64,000 nt of DNA. It comes from Acidobacteriota bacterium. Its GTDB lineage: Bacteria > Acidobacteriota > Terriglobia > Bryobacterales > Bryobacteraceae. The notes under the pieces were generated by a model. That model did not search any database. It saw nothing but the letters and a program-made list of their open reading frames with translations, and had not been told where the DNA came from. This document shows positions 38,070-46,160 of this stretch, piece by piece; positions within the stretch are counted from its first letter, which is position 1, and each line of letters starts with the position of its first letter. Where the stretch lies: contig JAFKEE010000039.1 in NCBI GenBank assembly GCA_017307505.1, forward strand, positions 62,001-126,000, in the 5' to 3' direction. Both the position numbers and the translations under genes were made by a program.

Positions 38070-39488
38070 ATGCGTCATTTCATCTACCGTTCTCTTGCTG
38101 AGCTCGAAGCCGGCGCTCGGGATCTCGGCACACAACACGTACGCTTTGAGCCCGACCCCGCCAAGGTGCAGCAGGCCTTGCTGCGCAAGGTGCCCGTGGG
38201 CGATCGGATCGCCGGCAACTCCATGGCGATTCACCCCATGGAGGGCTGCGACGGGACGCTGGAAGGCCATCCGGACGAGTTGACGTGGCGGCGGTATGAA
38301 CGCTTCGCGCGCGGCGGCTGCAAGCTGATCTGGTTTGAGGCCACGGCCGTGCACGAGGGCGGCCGCGCCAACCCACGCCAGATCTGGCTGAACGAGAACA
38401 CCTACGATTCGTTCGCGCGACTGTACGAGATGATGATCCGGTCCCACACCGAAGTGTGGGGCACGACGGACGACCTGCTGATCCCAATCCAGCTCACCTC
38501 CTCGGGCCGCTACTCCGTGCCGACGCGGACGATCGCTTATCACAATCCGCTGATCGACCAGAAGAACGGCGTGCCGGCGGACTATCCGGTCATCACCGAC
38601 GACGAACTGGAGCGGCTGGAAGATTCCTACGTCGAGACTGCAGCCTTGGCACAGCGCGCGGGTTTCACGGCGCTCGACCTGAAGGCGACGCACGGCTACC
38701 TGCTGGCGGAGCTTCTGGGGGCCAAAACGCGCGAAGGCCGCTATGGCGGATCTCTGGAGAACCGCACTCGGTTCCTCAAAAACGTCCTGGGCAAGATGCG
38801 CGCCCGGTTCGGCGACAAGATGCTGCTCTGCATGCGTCTGGGCTGCTTCGACAGTGTGCCGTTCGTGCGCGACGAAGAGACGGGCCTGGGCCGGCCGTTG
38901 CCCTTCCCCACCCCCTACCCCTGGGGCTGGGGCGTGAATCCTAACAATCCTCTGGAAGAGGACCTCACCGAAGTGAAGCAGGCCATCACCTGGTTCCAGG
39001 AGTGGGGCATCCAGCTGCTGAACGTCTCTCTCGGCAGCCCTTATTACAACCCGCACATCGGCCGCCCCTTCGAAAAGCCCGATGACGGGAACTACGAACA
39101 GCCGGAGCATCCCTTCCACGGAGTCGACCGCCACTTCCGCATTGCCGGTGAACTGCAGCGGACGTTCCCGAAGCTTCCGATTGTGGGCACGGGGTATAGC
39201 TGGCTGCAGAAGTACGCCATCAACGCGGGCGCGGCGAATGTGGAAGATGGCAATGTCACGTTCCTCGGCCTGGGCCGGGGCGTGCTGTCCTACCCTGACT
39301 TCGCGAAAGACGTCATCGAGAAGGGCGAACTGGACGAGATCCGGGTGTGCAAGACGCTGACGTATTGCACCTTCCTGATGCGCCAGAAATCCAACGAGCT
39401 AGGGCAGTACCCCGCAGGGTGCCCGCCCTTCGACAAGCTAGTGTACGGGCCCATCATGAAGGAAGCCCGGCACGCGAAGAAGAGCTAA
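38070..39488 (+). CDS. NADH:flavin oxidoreductase / old yellow enzyme-like protein
   Basis: 472 residues. FMN-dependent TIM barrel: GNSMAIHPMEGCDG near the N-terminus, TAVHEGGRANPRQIWL, FTALDLKATHGYLLAELL (His-Gly motif of the family), GGSLENRTRFL and GVGRGxLSYPDFA-like GLGRGVLSYPDFA near 410. It lacks the C-terminal NAD domain of 2,4-dienoyl-CoA reductases. A Cys-bearing tail (CKTLTYC, GCPP) resembles the Fe-S region of longer family members. Reduces alpha,beta-unsaturated carbonyls in general. Second gene of an operon with the MFS gene. Its stop overlaps the convergent BNR gene (CTAA, 39485-39488). Confidence 0.9.
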   Translation: MRHFIYRSLAELEAGARDLGTQHVRFEPDPAKVQQALLRKVPVGDRIAGNSMAIHPMEGCDGTLEGHPDELTWRRYERFARGGCKLIWFEATAVHEGGRANPRQIWLNENTYDSFARLYEMMIRSHTEVWGTTDDLLIPIQLTSSGRYSVPTRTIAYHNPLIDQKNGVPADYPVITDDELERLEDSYVETAALAQRAGFTALDLKATHGYLLAELLGAKTREGRYGGSLENRTRFLKNVLGKMRARFGDKMLLCMRLGCFDSVPFVRDEETGLGRPLPFPTPYPWGWGVNPNNPLEEDLTEVKQAITWFQEWGIQLLNVSLGSPYYNPHIGRPFEKPDDGNYEQPEHPFHGVDRHFRIAGELQRTFPKLPIVGTGYSWLQKYAINAGAANVEDGNVTFLGLGRGVLSYPDFAKDVIEKGELDEIRVCKTLTYCTFLMRQKSNELGQYPAGCPPFDKLVYGPIMKEARHAKKS

Positions 39489-40531
39489 TCCAGCCGCTTC
39501 GATTCGACACCTTTCGGCGTCTCCCAGGCGGCCAGCACGGCCCCATCGGGCAATGCCGTCAGATTGACAAACGAGCCGTCCGGAGAAAGAACCTGCGGCT
39601 GGCTGGAGCCGGGCGTGAGGAGTTCGACGCCGCCGGTCCCGCGGGTCCAGGCCACGAAGGCACCCTTTCGGCCCTTCGCAATGGAGCTGTCCTTGCCCGC
39701 GGCAATGCGCCGCTCCGGCTTGCCTGGTTCAACCACAAAGACGTCGGACTCGCGCCGCCAGGAAGACGTGACCTTGCCGTTCTCGACATAGAAGCCGCCG
39801 CCGTCCATCGGGCAGGCATCCAGCTTCCAGGTCGCCTCGCCCTGCTTGGCGGCTGCTTCGAAATGCACGCCATCGGTGGACTTCGCCACGTACAGATCGC
39901 GCGAGCCGTCCAGTGCATTCCGCCACATCACCCAAACGGTGCCCTGCGCGTCGATCAACGCGGAAGGATGGCAGCACTGGCAGATGGTCCCGCCGGGCGA
40001 CTCGTAGACCAGCACGTTCTTTGACCAGGTCTTGCCGCCATCCGCCGACTGGGAACCATAGAGCTTCGTGCCCTTCGTGCGGAGGTCGAGCCAGACCGCA
40101 AAAACCTTGCCGTTGGGACCGGCGGCCATCGCATGGAGCCCTTCCCGCGCCGAGCCGGGTTCATCGTTCACCGTGCCCGCGTAGTTCCAGGTCTTCCCCT
40201 TGTCGGTGGAACGCCAGGCGAGGAGATTCCCGGGCTGCTTCCCTGCCTCGGCGCCAGGATCGGCCACGGCAGTGATGACCATGGCGGAATCGGTGATGGC
40301 GAGACGTGGGCCACGGTGCCGCCCCAGCGCCAGGGCGGGCGTCGCGGCTACCTTTACGGGAGCACCGAAGGTCCTGCCCTGATCCGATGACGCGGCAAAA
40401 TAAACGGCACCGGGACCGCCAAACGTCATGGCCACCTGACCGTGAGCCGCCGCTGCCTGCGGCTGCCGCATGGGTCCAGCCGCCGCGGGTCCGTCCACGG
40501 GCATCATCATCAGCAACGCGAGTAGTAGCAT
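39485..40531 (-). CDS. Exported BNR/sialidase-fold protein with CxCCH motif
   Basis: 348 residues. Signal peptide (MLLLALLMMMPVDGPAAA). Three Asp-boxes, SSDQGRTF (48-55), STDKGKTW (108-115) and SADGGKTW (162-169), mark a sialidase-type beta-propeller. The arginine triad of true sialidases is not evident. A striking motif TICQCCHPS holds Cys184, Cys186, Cys187 and His188, with a further Cys240, which suggests a bound metal rather than sugar cleavage. AGGAG seven bases before the ATG; it follows the TonB receptor gene by 13 bases and is the last gene of that operon. Confidence 0.82.
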   Translation of the reverse strand: MLLLALLMMMPVDGPAAAGPMRQPQAAAAHGQVAMTFGGPGAVYFAASSDQGRTFGAPVKVAATPALALGRHRGPRLAITDSAMVITAVADPGAEAGKQPGNLLAWRSTDKGKTWNYAGTVNDEPGSAREGLHAMAAGPNGKVFAVWLDLRTKGTKLYGSQSADGGKTWSKNVLVYESPGGTICQCCHPSALIDAQGTVWVMWRNALDGSRDLYVAKSTDGVHFEAAAKQGEATWKLDACPMDGGGFYVENGKVTSSWRRESDVFVVEPGKPERRIAAGKDSSIAKGRKGAFVAWTRGTGGVELLTPGSSQPQVLSPDGSFVNLTALPDGAVLAAWETPKGVESKRLD

Positions 40532-40544
40532 GTTCGACTCCTGT

Positions 40545-43358
40545 CTAGAACGAGAACCGCAGCGCCAGTTGCACCGTGCGTGGATCGGCCACGGAAGTCA
40601 CCTGGCGAAATGAGGCCGAAGGACTGGTTGGATAAGCGCCCGCTCCGAATACTCCATTCAGGGTAACGCCGTTTGTCCGGTTCAGCGAGTTGAAGCTCTC
40701 AGCGATCGCTTCCATCCGCAGATGCTCTGTGAACTGAAAGGCACGGCTGAGACGCACGTTCAGGTTGAAGAGGTCGAAGCCCTGGCCGGCGTTGCGCTGA
40801 ATGAACGCACCGTTCACCATGGGCCGGGCCGCCGTGCCCTGCACCGTGTTGCTGCCTGCGGTGATGTTGAAGGGCAGCGCCGAGTAATACTGCAGCATGC
40901 CACCCAGTTGGAAGCCGTGGCTCACCAGTTGCCAGCGTGTCTTCGCCGCTGCCATCGGGGTATGGATGGTGCCGTTGAAAACGATACGGTGGCGCTGGTC
41001 ATCATCGGAGCGCCCCCAGTCCTGCCAGATGTTGTACTGGTCAACCGGCGAACTGAAAAAGAACTCGCCGACGTTGGCAAGCGCCTTGGAGTAGGTGTAC
41101 GAGATCCGGTAACTGCCCCACCGCGAAGGCCGCTGGACGAATGAGACGTGCAGCCCGTCGTAACGGGAATCGGCCTGCGGAGCGTACTGGGTGTTATTCG
41201 CGTAGTTGGAATTCGGCCGGCAGCCGTTGTTCGTGCCCGCCGCCACGCAGGTGGGCACGTTCTGATTGATGGACACGATCAGGTGCAGGCCGCGCAGGTG
41301 TTCGTAGCCTACGCTCAGGGTGCTGTGTGCGCCCAGTTGCTGCTCCACTTCCAGGCTGCCTTGCGTGGAATACGCGTTCTGCATGTTGACGTCCATCGTG
41401 GAGAAGTTTGGCAGCACGGAGGCAGGCAGTGCTCCGATGACATTCGGAAACACCGGTGCGCCGGCCTGCGTGGGGCTCAAGCTGACGCTGATCTGGCTGG
41501 CCGGCATAACGGTGGTGGAGTTGCCGCTGGAAAGCAGAGCGTTGGCCAGGGCGCGCAGGGGCACACGATCGTAGAAGAGTCCGAAGCTGCCACGAACCAC
41601 TGTCCGGCGGGACGCGAAAGGCGACCACGCGAAGCCGCCGCGTGGCGAGACGTTGTTGGTGTCGGTGTGGATGGACTCGAGAAACTGCAGGTCGTAGCGA
41701 ACGCCCAGATTCAGCGTGAAGCGGGGCGTGACCTTCCATTCGTCCTGAACGTAGAAGCCGGCGTTCGGGTTGGTTTGTGAGTTGACAGCATTGCCGAAGG
41801 TCTGGGTGAAGCCGGCGTTGTTATAGACCCCGCCGAGGAAGTTGGCGAGGGACGAGAACGAATAGCTGCCGCGCAGAGTGCGGGGATAAGTGATGGTGGT
41901 GGAGTTGTAGAGGAAGTTGCCCCCCGCGCGAAGGGCGTGCGTACCGGCCTGGTACGAGACGTTGTCCACCAGTTCGATCAGCTTGTTCTTCCGTCCGGTG
42001 GGCGAGCCCGAAAGGCGGCCGAAGGTAGCGACACCGGCGATGCTGACCGAGGGGCCGTAGAGGTCATTGGGCTCGGCCGACAGACTGCTGGCCGTGAGCT
42101 GGCCGCGGGTCTCATTCACCAGACGCGGCGAGAGAGTGAGGATGTTGCTGGCGGCGAGATTGTAGTCGGTATTCTCCAGGCCCGCCGCAGCGGTGGTGGC
42201 ACTCAGCCCACCGGCGCCCCGGGTGTTGCTGCTGCTGACGTCATAGAGGCTGAACCGCAGGCTGAACTGGTCGGCCGGACGAAACTGATGATCCAGCTTG
42301 CCGATGACATTGGTCAGCCGGACGGGATTCGAGTAGAGGCCGGTAGCGAGGCGCGGCCCCTGATAGCCCGTGGCATCCAGGCGCGAATTGATGATGGCAA
42401 CGTTGGCGGGTGAGATCGTAACCAGCCCGGACTGATTCAGATTGCGCTGCTCGAAGTTCGCGAAGTAGAACGTGCGGTCGGCCACGAGGGGCCCGCCCAG
42501 GCTGGCTCCGTATTGCGCCTGGGTCAGCGGCAGTCTGGTGCCGGACAGAGCATTGCTGGCATTGAAACGCTGGTTGCGGAAGTAGCCGTAAAGATCCCCG
42601 TGCATCCGGTTTGTGCCGCTTTTGGTAAGCACGTTGATATACCCGCCCAGCGCCCGGCCGAACTCCGCCTGTCCGCCGGACGTGACCACCTGGAAGTTGT
42701 TGACCGCGTCGACACTGTACAACATGCCGCCCAGGCCGGCCGCGTCGTCGTTGGCGCTGAGGCCGTCGACGATGAAGCTGTTCGAGAAGTTCCGCTGGCT
42801 GGCGATGGAGATGCCCTGGCCCGGCACGGCCGAGGTTTCGGGAAAGAGTTGGGTGCTGGCGGTATTCGTTGGGGAAACACCGGGCACCAGCAGGGCGATG
42901 TCGGTAAAGTTGCGGCCGTTCAGCGGGAGATTGGCCACCTCGGCCTGGGCGACAGTGCCCGCCACCTGGCTTCGTCCGGCCTCCACCAGGCTCGCTTCGG
43001 AGGCGACTTCCACCGCTGTCTGCGCCCCGCTCACCCGCAGTTCGAACGGGAGTTCGAAGGCAGCGCCGACCGTGAGGGTGACCCTCTGCGTGTTGGGGGT
43101 GAAGCCCGGTTGCGTGACGAGAACCTCATACGGCCCGGGACGCAGATAAGGAAAGCGGAACCGTCCTTCGCGGCTGGTCGTCGTATAGCTTGTCTGGTTC
43201 GTTTCGAGCTGCCGTGCCTGCACGGCGGCCCCTTGTACCACCAGCCCGGAGGAGTCAGTCACACGGCCGCTGACGCTGGCATGGCTCATCGTCTCCTGCG
43301 CGGAGGCGAAAAGACAGATAAAAAGCGGAAAAACTGGCGCAATCGGGCGCAATCGCAT
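40545..43358 (-). CDS. Oar-like TonB-dependent receptor with CarboxypepD_reg domain
   Basis: 937 residues. Signal peptide (IAPVFPLFICLFASAQ), an N-terminal carboxypeptidase-regulatory beta domain (about 28-110: VSGRVTDSSGLVVQGAAV), a plug (about 120-250, LPLNGRNFTDIALLVPGVSP), and a large barrel ending in aromatic LRFSF. Outer membrane uptake or export of a bulky or metal-bound ligand. Start set at ATG 43358 because AGGGAG lies six bases upstream; the open frame reaches 43592 and overlaps the upstream Cys-rich gene in another frame. Its partners are a Cys-rich exported protein and a CxCCH BNR protein. Confidence 0.9.
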   Translation of the reverse strand: MRLRPIAPVFPLFICLFASAQETMSHASVSGRVTDSSGLVVQGAAVQARQLETNQTSYTTTSREGRFRFPYLRPGPYEVLVTQPGFTPNTQRVTLTVGAAFELPFELRVSGAQTAVEVASEASLVEAGRSQVAGTVAQAEVANLPLNGRNFTDIALLVPGVSPTNTASTQLFPETSAVPGQGISIASQRNFSNSFIVDGLSANDDAAGLGGMLYSVDAVNNFQVVTSGGQAEFGRALGGYINVLTKSGTNRMHGDLYGYFRNQRFNASNALSGTRLPLTQAQYGASLGGPLVADRTFYFANFEQRNLNQSGLVTISPANVAIINSRLDATGYQGPRLATGLYSNPVRLTNVIGKLDHQFRPADQFSLRFSLYDVSSSNTRGAGGLSATTAAAGLENTDYNLAASNILTLSPRLVNETRGQLTASSLSAEPNDLYGPSVSIAGVATFGRLSGSPTGRKNKLIELVDNVSYQAGTHALRAGGNFLYNSTTITYPRTLRGSYSFSSLANFLGGVYNNAGFTQTFGNAVNSQTNPNAGFYVQDEWKVTPRFTLNLGVRYDLQFLESIHTDTNNVSPRGGFAWSPFASRRTVVRGSFGLFYDRVPLRALANALLSSGNSTTVMPASQISVSLSPTQAGAPVFPNVIGALPASVLPNFSTMDVNMQNAYSTQGSLEVEQQLGAHSTLSVGYEHLRGLHLIVSINQNVPTCVAAGTNNGCRPNSNYANNTQYAPQADSRYDGLHVSFVQRPSRWGSYRISYTYSKALANVGEFFFSSPVDQYNIWQDWGRSDDDQRHRIVFNGTIHTPMAAAKTRWQLVSHGFQLGGMLQYYSALPFNITAGSNTVQGTAARPMVNGAFIQRNAGQGFDLFNLNVRLSRAFQFTEHLRMEAIAESFNSLNRTNGVTLNGVFGAGAYPTSPSASFRQVTSVADPRTVQLALRFSF

Positions 43359-43414
43359 ACACATCTCCCTGACATGACGGCGCGTAGGCCGCACGGCTGC
43401 TTCTTTGGCAAGAG

Positions 43415-43807
43415 TCAGGCGAAGGTCAGGGGTGGTGGGCGTTGTTGCAGGCTGTAGGCCGAGACGGCGGTGACGATTCGAACGTCGCTGCAGGCAACCA
43501 GATCCGCGGCGGGCCAGTCCTGGGCATCTTCCGGAAGCGCGGGATGGAACAGCTCCACCGCAAGCTTGGTGGCAGAAGCCGTCTGGCCGCACTGGCCGCC
43601 ACAGGACTTATCGGAAAGGATCGCATTCGCGGGGCTGGTCTTACGGCAGCAGCACTTCTTGCCGGTGCGGCAGCAGGCCATGCCGGACATGGAGCGCTCA
43701 GGCGAGGCGGCCGCCAGCGGCAACAGCAGAAGCAGCGAATACAGGAGGAGCAGAGTTCCGGCAACGACACGTTGCCCCCAGCGACTGAGGTGTGTGGAAC
43801 CCAGCAT
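43415..43807 (-). CDS. Small Cys-rich exported protein
   Basis: 130 residues. One hydrophobic signal or anchor (about 15-34), then Cys45-Cys46, a triple Cys52-53-54 in CRTGKKCCCRK, Cys69 and Cys73 in SCGGQCGQ, and Cys106. No known domain recognised. The pattern suggests binding of a soft metal such as copper, as inference only. ATG 43807 is preferred; GTG 43846 in the same frame is possible. It is 56 bases upstream of the TonB receptor gene on the same strand and should lead that operon, with xseA 58 bases upstream of it. Confidence 0.7.
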   Translation of the reverse strand: MLGSTHLSRWGQRVVAGTLLLLYSLLLLLPLAAASPERSMSGMACCRTGKKCCCRKTSPANAILSDKSCGGQCGQTASATKLAVELFHPALPEDAQDWPAADLVACSDVRIVTAVSAYSLQQRPPPLTFA

Positions 43808-43865
43808 CCCTGGGCGCCAATATAGCACGCGTCCCTTGAGAGACACGCATCATTTCGGCCTGGGA

Positions 43866-45236
43866 TTAGGCCGGCGGCAGGTCCTCGGCAACTCCGCCAT
43901 CGACGGTGGCGCGTAGTTGCCCGGATCTCAGACGGATGTCGAGAGCCGTGCCCGGCGGCGCATCGGCGGGCGACTTCACGATGCGCCCGGAATCGGTCTG
44001 GACGATGGCGTAGCCCCGGTCCAGGACCCCCAGCGGGCTCAGCGCCTGGAGTTGCGCAGCGAGAGGATTCAAGCGAAGCGACGCCGCATTGAGACGCCGC
44101 CGCATGAGCTCCGGCAGCGGCTGTGTCGCGCCCTGGAGACGCTGACCCACGGCGAGCAGGCGACGGCGCATGCGGTCGTCCAAAGCGTGCACAGCGTTAT
44201 CGAGGCGCCTCCGCCCGGCCGCCAGGCGGGTACGAGGATCGTGCTGGCGCAGCCGCTGATCCACATCGTCGAGGCGCTGACCCAGACGAGCAATGCGGCG
44301 CTGCAGCAGGCTGGCGGCGTGTTGAATCCCCTGCTCGTGCAGGCGGCGGCCCGCCTGAGAGAGCCGGAAGTGGATGGCGCGCTCCACACGATGCGTTGTC
44401 GTTTCGAGGGCAGCGAGGATGTCCGCGCGATTGCGAACAACCAGCTCAGCGGCAGCCGAAGGAGTGGGCGCCCGCAGATCGGCGACGAAGTCTGCGATGG
44501 TGAAGTCGGTCTCGTGTCCGACAGCGGAAATCACGGGCATCGGGCACTCCACGATGCAGCGCGCGACAGCCTCCTCATTGAAGGTCCAGAGGTCTTCGAT
44601 GGATCCACCGCCGCGGCCCACGATGATGACGTCGGGCCAGCCGGATTCCGCGAAATAGAGCAGCCCTTCGCAGATGCCGTCGATGGAGCCTTCGCCTTGG
44701 ACTGGCGTCGGGAAGAGCCGGATGTGCAAACCGGGAAAGCGGCGGCGCAGGACAGTCAGCATGTCCCGGATGACGGCTCCGCGCGGCGAGGTCACGATCC
44801 CGATGCGGCGCGGAAAAGTGGGGAGAGGACGCTTCCTCTCTGCGGCGAACAGACCTTCCGCGGCCAGCCGCGCTTTGAGCTGCTCGAAGGCGAGCTGCAG
44901 CGCGCCCACGCCTTGGGGCTCCAGCGACGAAACGATGAGCTGATATTCGCCCCGCTCCTGCCGGACCTCGATGGAGCCGCGAGCCACCACCGCAATCCCG
45001 TCGTTGGGCTTGAATCGCAGGTAGCGGAGGGTGTTCTTGAATAGGACGCAACGAAGCTGCGCGCCGGAGTCTTTCAGCGTGAAGTACGCGTGTCCGGAGG
45101 TCCACACCTTGTACCCCGAGATCTCCCCCGTGATGCGGACATCGTCAAACTGATTGGTCAACAACCGGTGAATGGCGGCGGTGACTTCCGTGACGGTGAA
45201 GACGGAGGGCGCGGAGTCGAAGGTGAGTTGTTCCAT
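43866..45236 (-). CDS. xseA: Exodeoxyribonuclease VII large subunit
   Basis: 456 residues, normal length. Cleaves single-stranded DNA processively with XseB. N-terminal OB domain (VTEVTAAIHRLL, ITGEISGYKVWTSGHAYFTLKD), the catalytic domain with RIGIVTSPRGAVIRDM, VIIVGRGGGSIEDLWTFNEE and AVGHETDFTIADFVAD, then a long coiled coil (about 270-400). The small subunit gene xseB is not next to it in this window. Same strand as the Cys-rich protein downstream. Confidence 0.96.
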   Translation of the reverse strand: MEQLTFDSAPSVFTVTEVTAAIHRLLTNQFDDVRITGEISGYKVWTSGHAYFTLKDSGAQLRCVLFKNTLRYLRFKPNDGIAVVARGSIEVRQERGEYQLIVSSLEPQGVGALQLAFEQLKARLAAEGLFAAERKRPLPTFPRRIGIVTSPRGAVIRDMLTVLRRRFPGLHIRLFPTPVQGEGSIDGICEGLLYFAESGWPDVIIVGRGGGSIEDLWTFNEEAVARCIVECPMPVISAVGHETDFTIADFVADLRAPTPSAAAELVVRNRADILAALETTTHRVERAIHFRLSQAGRRLHEQGIQHAASLLQRRIARLGQRLDDVDQRLRQHDPRTRLAAGRRRLDNAVHALDDRMRRRLLAVGQRLQGATQPLPELMRRRLNAASLRLNPLAAQLQALSPLGVLDRGYAIVQTDSGRIVKSPADAPPGTALDIRLRSGQLRATVDGGVAEDLPPA

Positions 45237-45326
45237 CCGTAGGATTAGGGTCGCATAGGAGGGCCGGCGGAGGCTGAGATTGCGTTGGCACCGCAGGCCC
45301 AGGCCCTCCGCGTTGCTACGATCGGC

Positions 45327-45725
45327 CTACTTCATCTTGTAGCTGCCGTCCGCCGCCTTCTCACGGTGCGCCTCGTGACAGCCCTTGCACGTGCCACCGA
45401 GGGTCCCGAAGGCGGCCGAGGCCTTATCGAAATCGCCGGCCTGCGCGAACTTGGCAATATCGGCGGCAGCGGCCTTAGCGGTAGCCGCGCCCTGCTCGGC
45501 GTCGGCAACCGACTTTGCCTTGTAGAAGCCGTGCACCTTGTCGAAGGCATCCGCCACCTTCTGCGCGGAAACTGCGGCATCAGCCGACTTCGCTTCCAGC
45601 GCCTTCTTCGTGGCGCCCATGTTGCCGCCGACCGTCTTCATCCACCCGGGAAACTGGGCCTCGTCCTGACCCAGCAGGGCGCCCATGGAAAGGACCGCCA
45701 GCAGCAGCCCGATTCGCATCTTCAT
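45327..45725 (-). CDS. Cytochrome c'-like (class II) c-type cytochrome
   Basis: 132 residues. Signal peptide (MRIGLLLAVLSMGALLGQ), a helical body rich in Ala and Lys, and a single C-terminal heme site C113-K-G-C116-H117, the arrangement of class II cytochromes c. Periplasmic electron carrier or gas-binding protein. GAGGTG lies about 8 bases before ATG 45725. It stands 90 bases downstream of the xseA start on the same strand and is a separate unit. Confidence 0.88.
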   Translation of the reverse strand: MKMRIGLLLAVLSMGALLGQDEAQFPGWMKTVGGNMGATKKALEAKSADAAVSAQKVADAFDKVHGFYKAKSVADAEQGAATAKAAAADIAKFAQAGDFDKASAAFGTLGGTCKGCHEAHREKAADGSYKMK

Positions 45726-46160
45726 TCGCTAACACCTCTTCGCGCGGCTGAACCGCAGATTCTGAACTGTCTGGTCATTTTACGCACCCGCTCCGGCTTT
45801 GTCATCGGAAAGCGTCGCAACCGAGCCGGACGCCACACGCCTCGGGCGGCAAATCCGCTGACCGGCCCACGAGCAGATCCCGGCTGGAGTCTCTTCCTGG
45901 ACCCGACATCCAGCCGTAAGTGCTTCCACGTCGAGGCATTGGCCCAGTGAGCGGCACGAGACCGCCAACCGGCAGGTAGGAACCCGTCGCCCATTTCAGA
46001 GGGCTTACTCTGCTTTACAAGTGCCGCTGTGTATCGTTACTAATTCTATCGTTTGATTTCTTTTTAGCTTGTGTTTTGATTTCGCGCATGGTATCACTTT
46101 CGTATCATCTCGCAGGGGCAAGTTGCCCCAAGGAGAAGTCTTGTAGGGTAGGAGAGTTTT
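45726..46160. other. 435-base intergenic region with AT-rich promoter zone
   Basis: No credible gene. The first 280 bases show nothing. The last 140 are AT-rich compared with the rest of the window and hold tandem GTATCA direct repeats (46091-46096, 46102-46107; the second gives TATCAT, a good -10 box), the palindrome at 46115-46129, and a strong SD TAGGAGAG (46149-46156) for the TonB receptor at 46161. Confidence 0.55.
46115..46129. promoter_or_regulatory. 15-bp palindrome upstream of TonB receptor gene
   Basis: GGGGCAA-G-TTGCCCC, 7-bp perfect arms with a one-base centre, 31 bases before the start codon and just after the TATCAT box at 46103-46108. Its size and position fit a repressor operator near the transcript start; as RNA the one-base loop would not allow the full hairpin. 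Confidence 0.45.

Noticed and set aside
45258-45309. Terminator between cytochrome c' gene and xseA (GGAGGGCC/GGCCCTCC)
   Set aside because: The arms match but the loop is 36 bases and no T-tract follows on either strand; it may be a chance GC repeat.
45285-45950. 221-codon plus-strand frame covering the cytochrome and intergenic DNA
   Set aside because: It is antisense to the CxxCH cytochrome over most of its length and has no recognisable domain or SD.
46020-46160. Riboswitch upstream of the second TonB receptor
   Set aside because: Looked for cobalamin, TPP and c-di-GMP type conserved boxes because TonB genes often have them; none of the core elements is present, only a palindrome and direct repeats.
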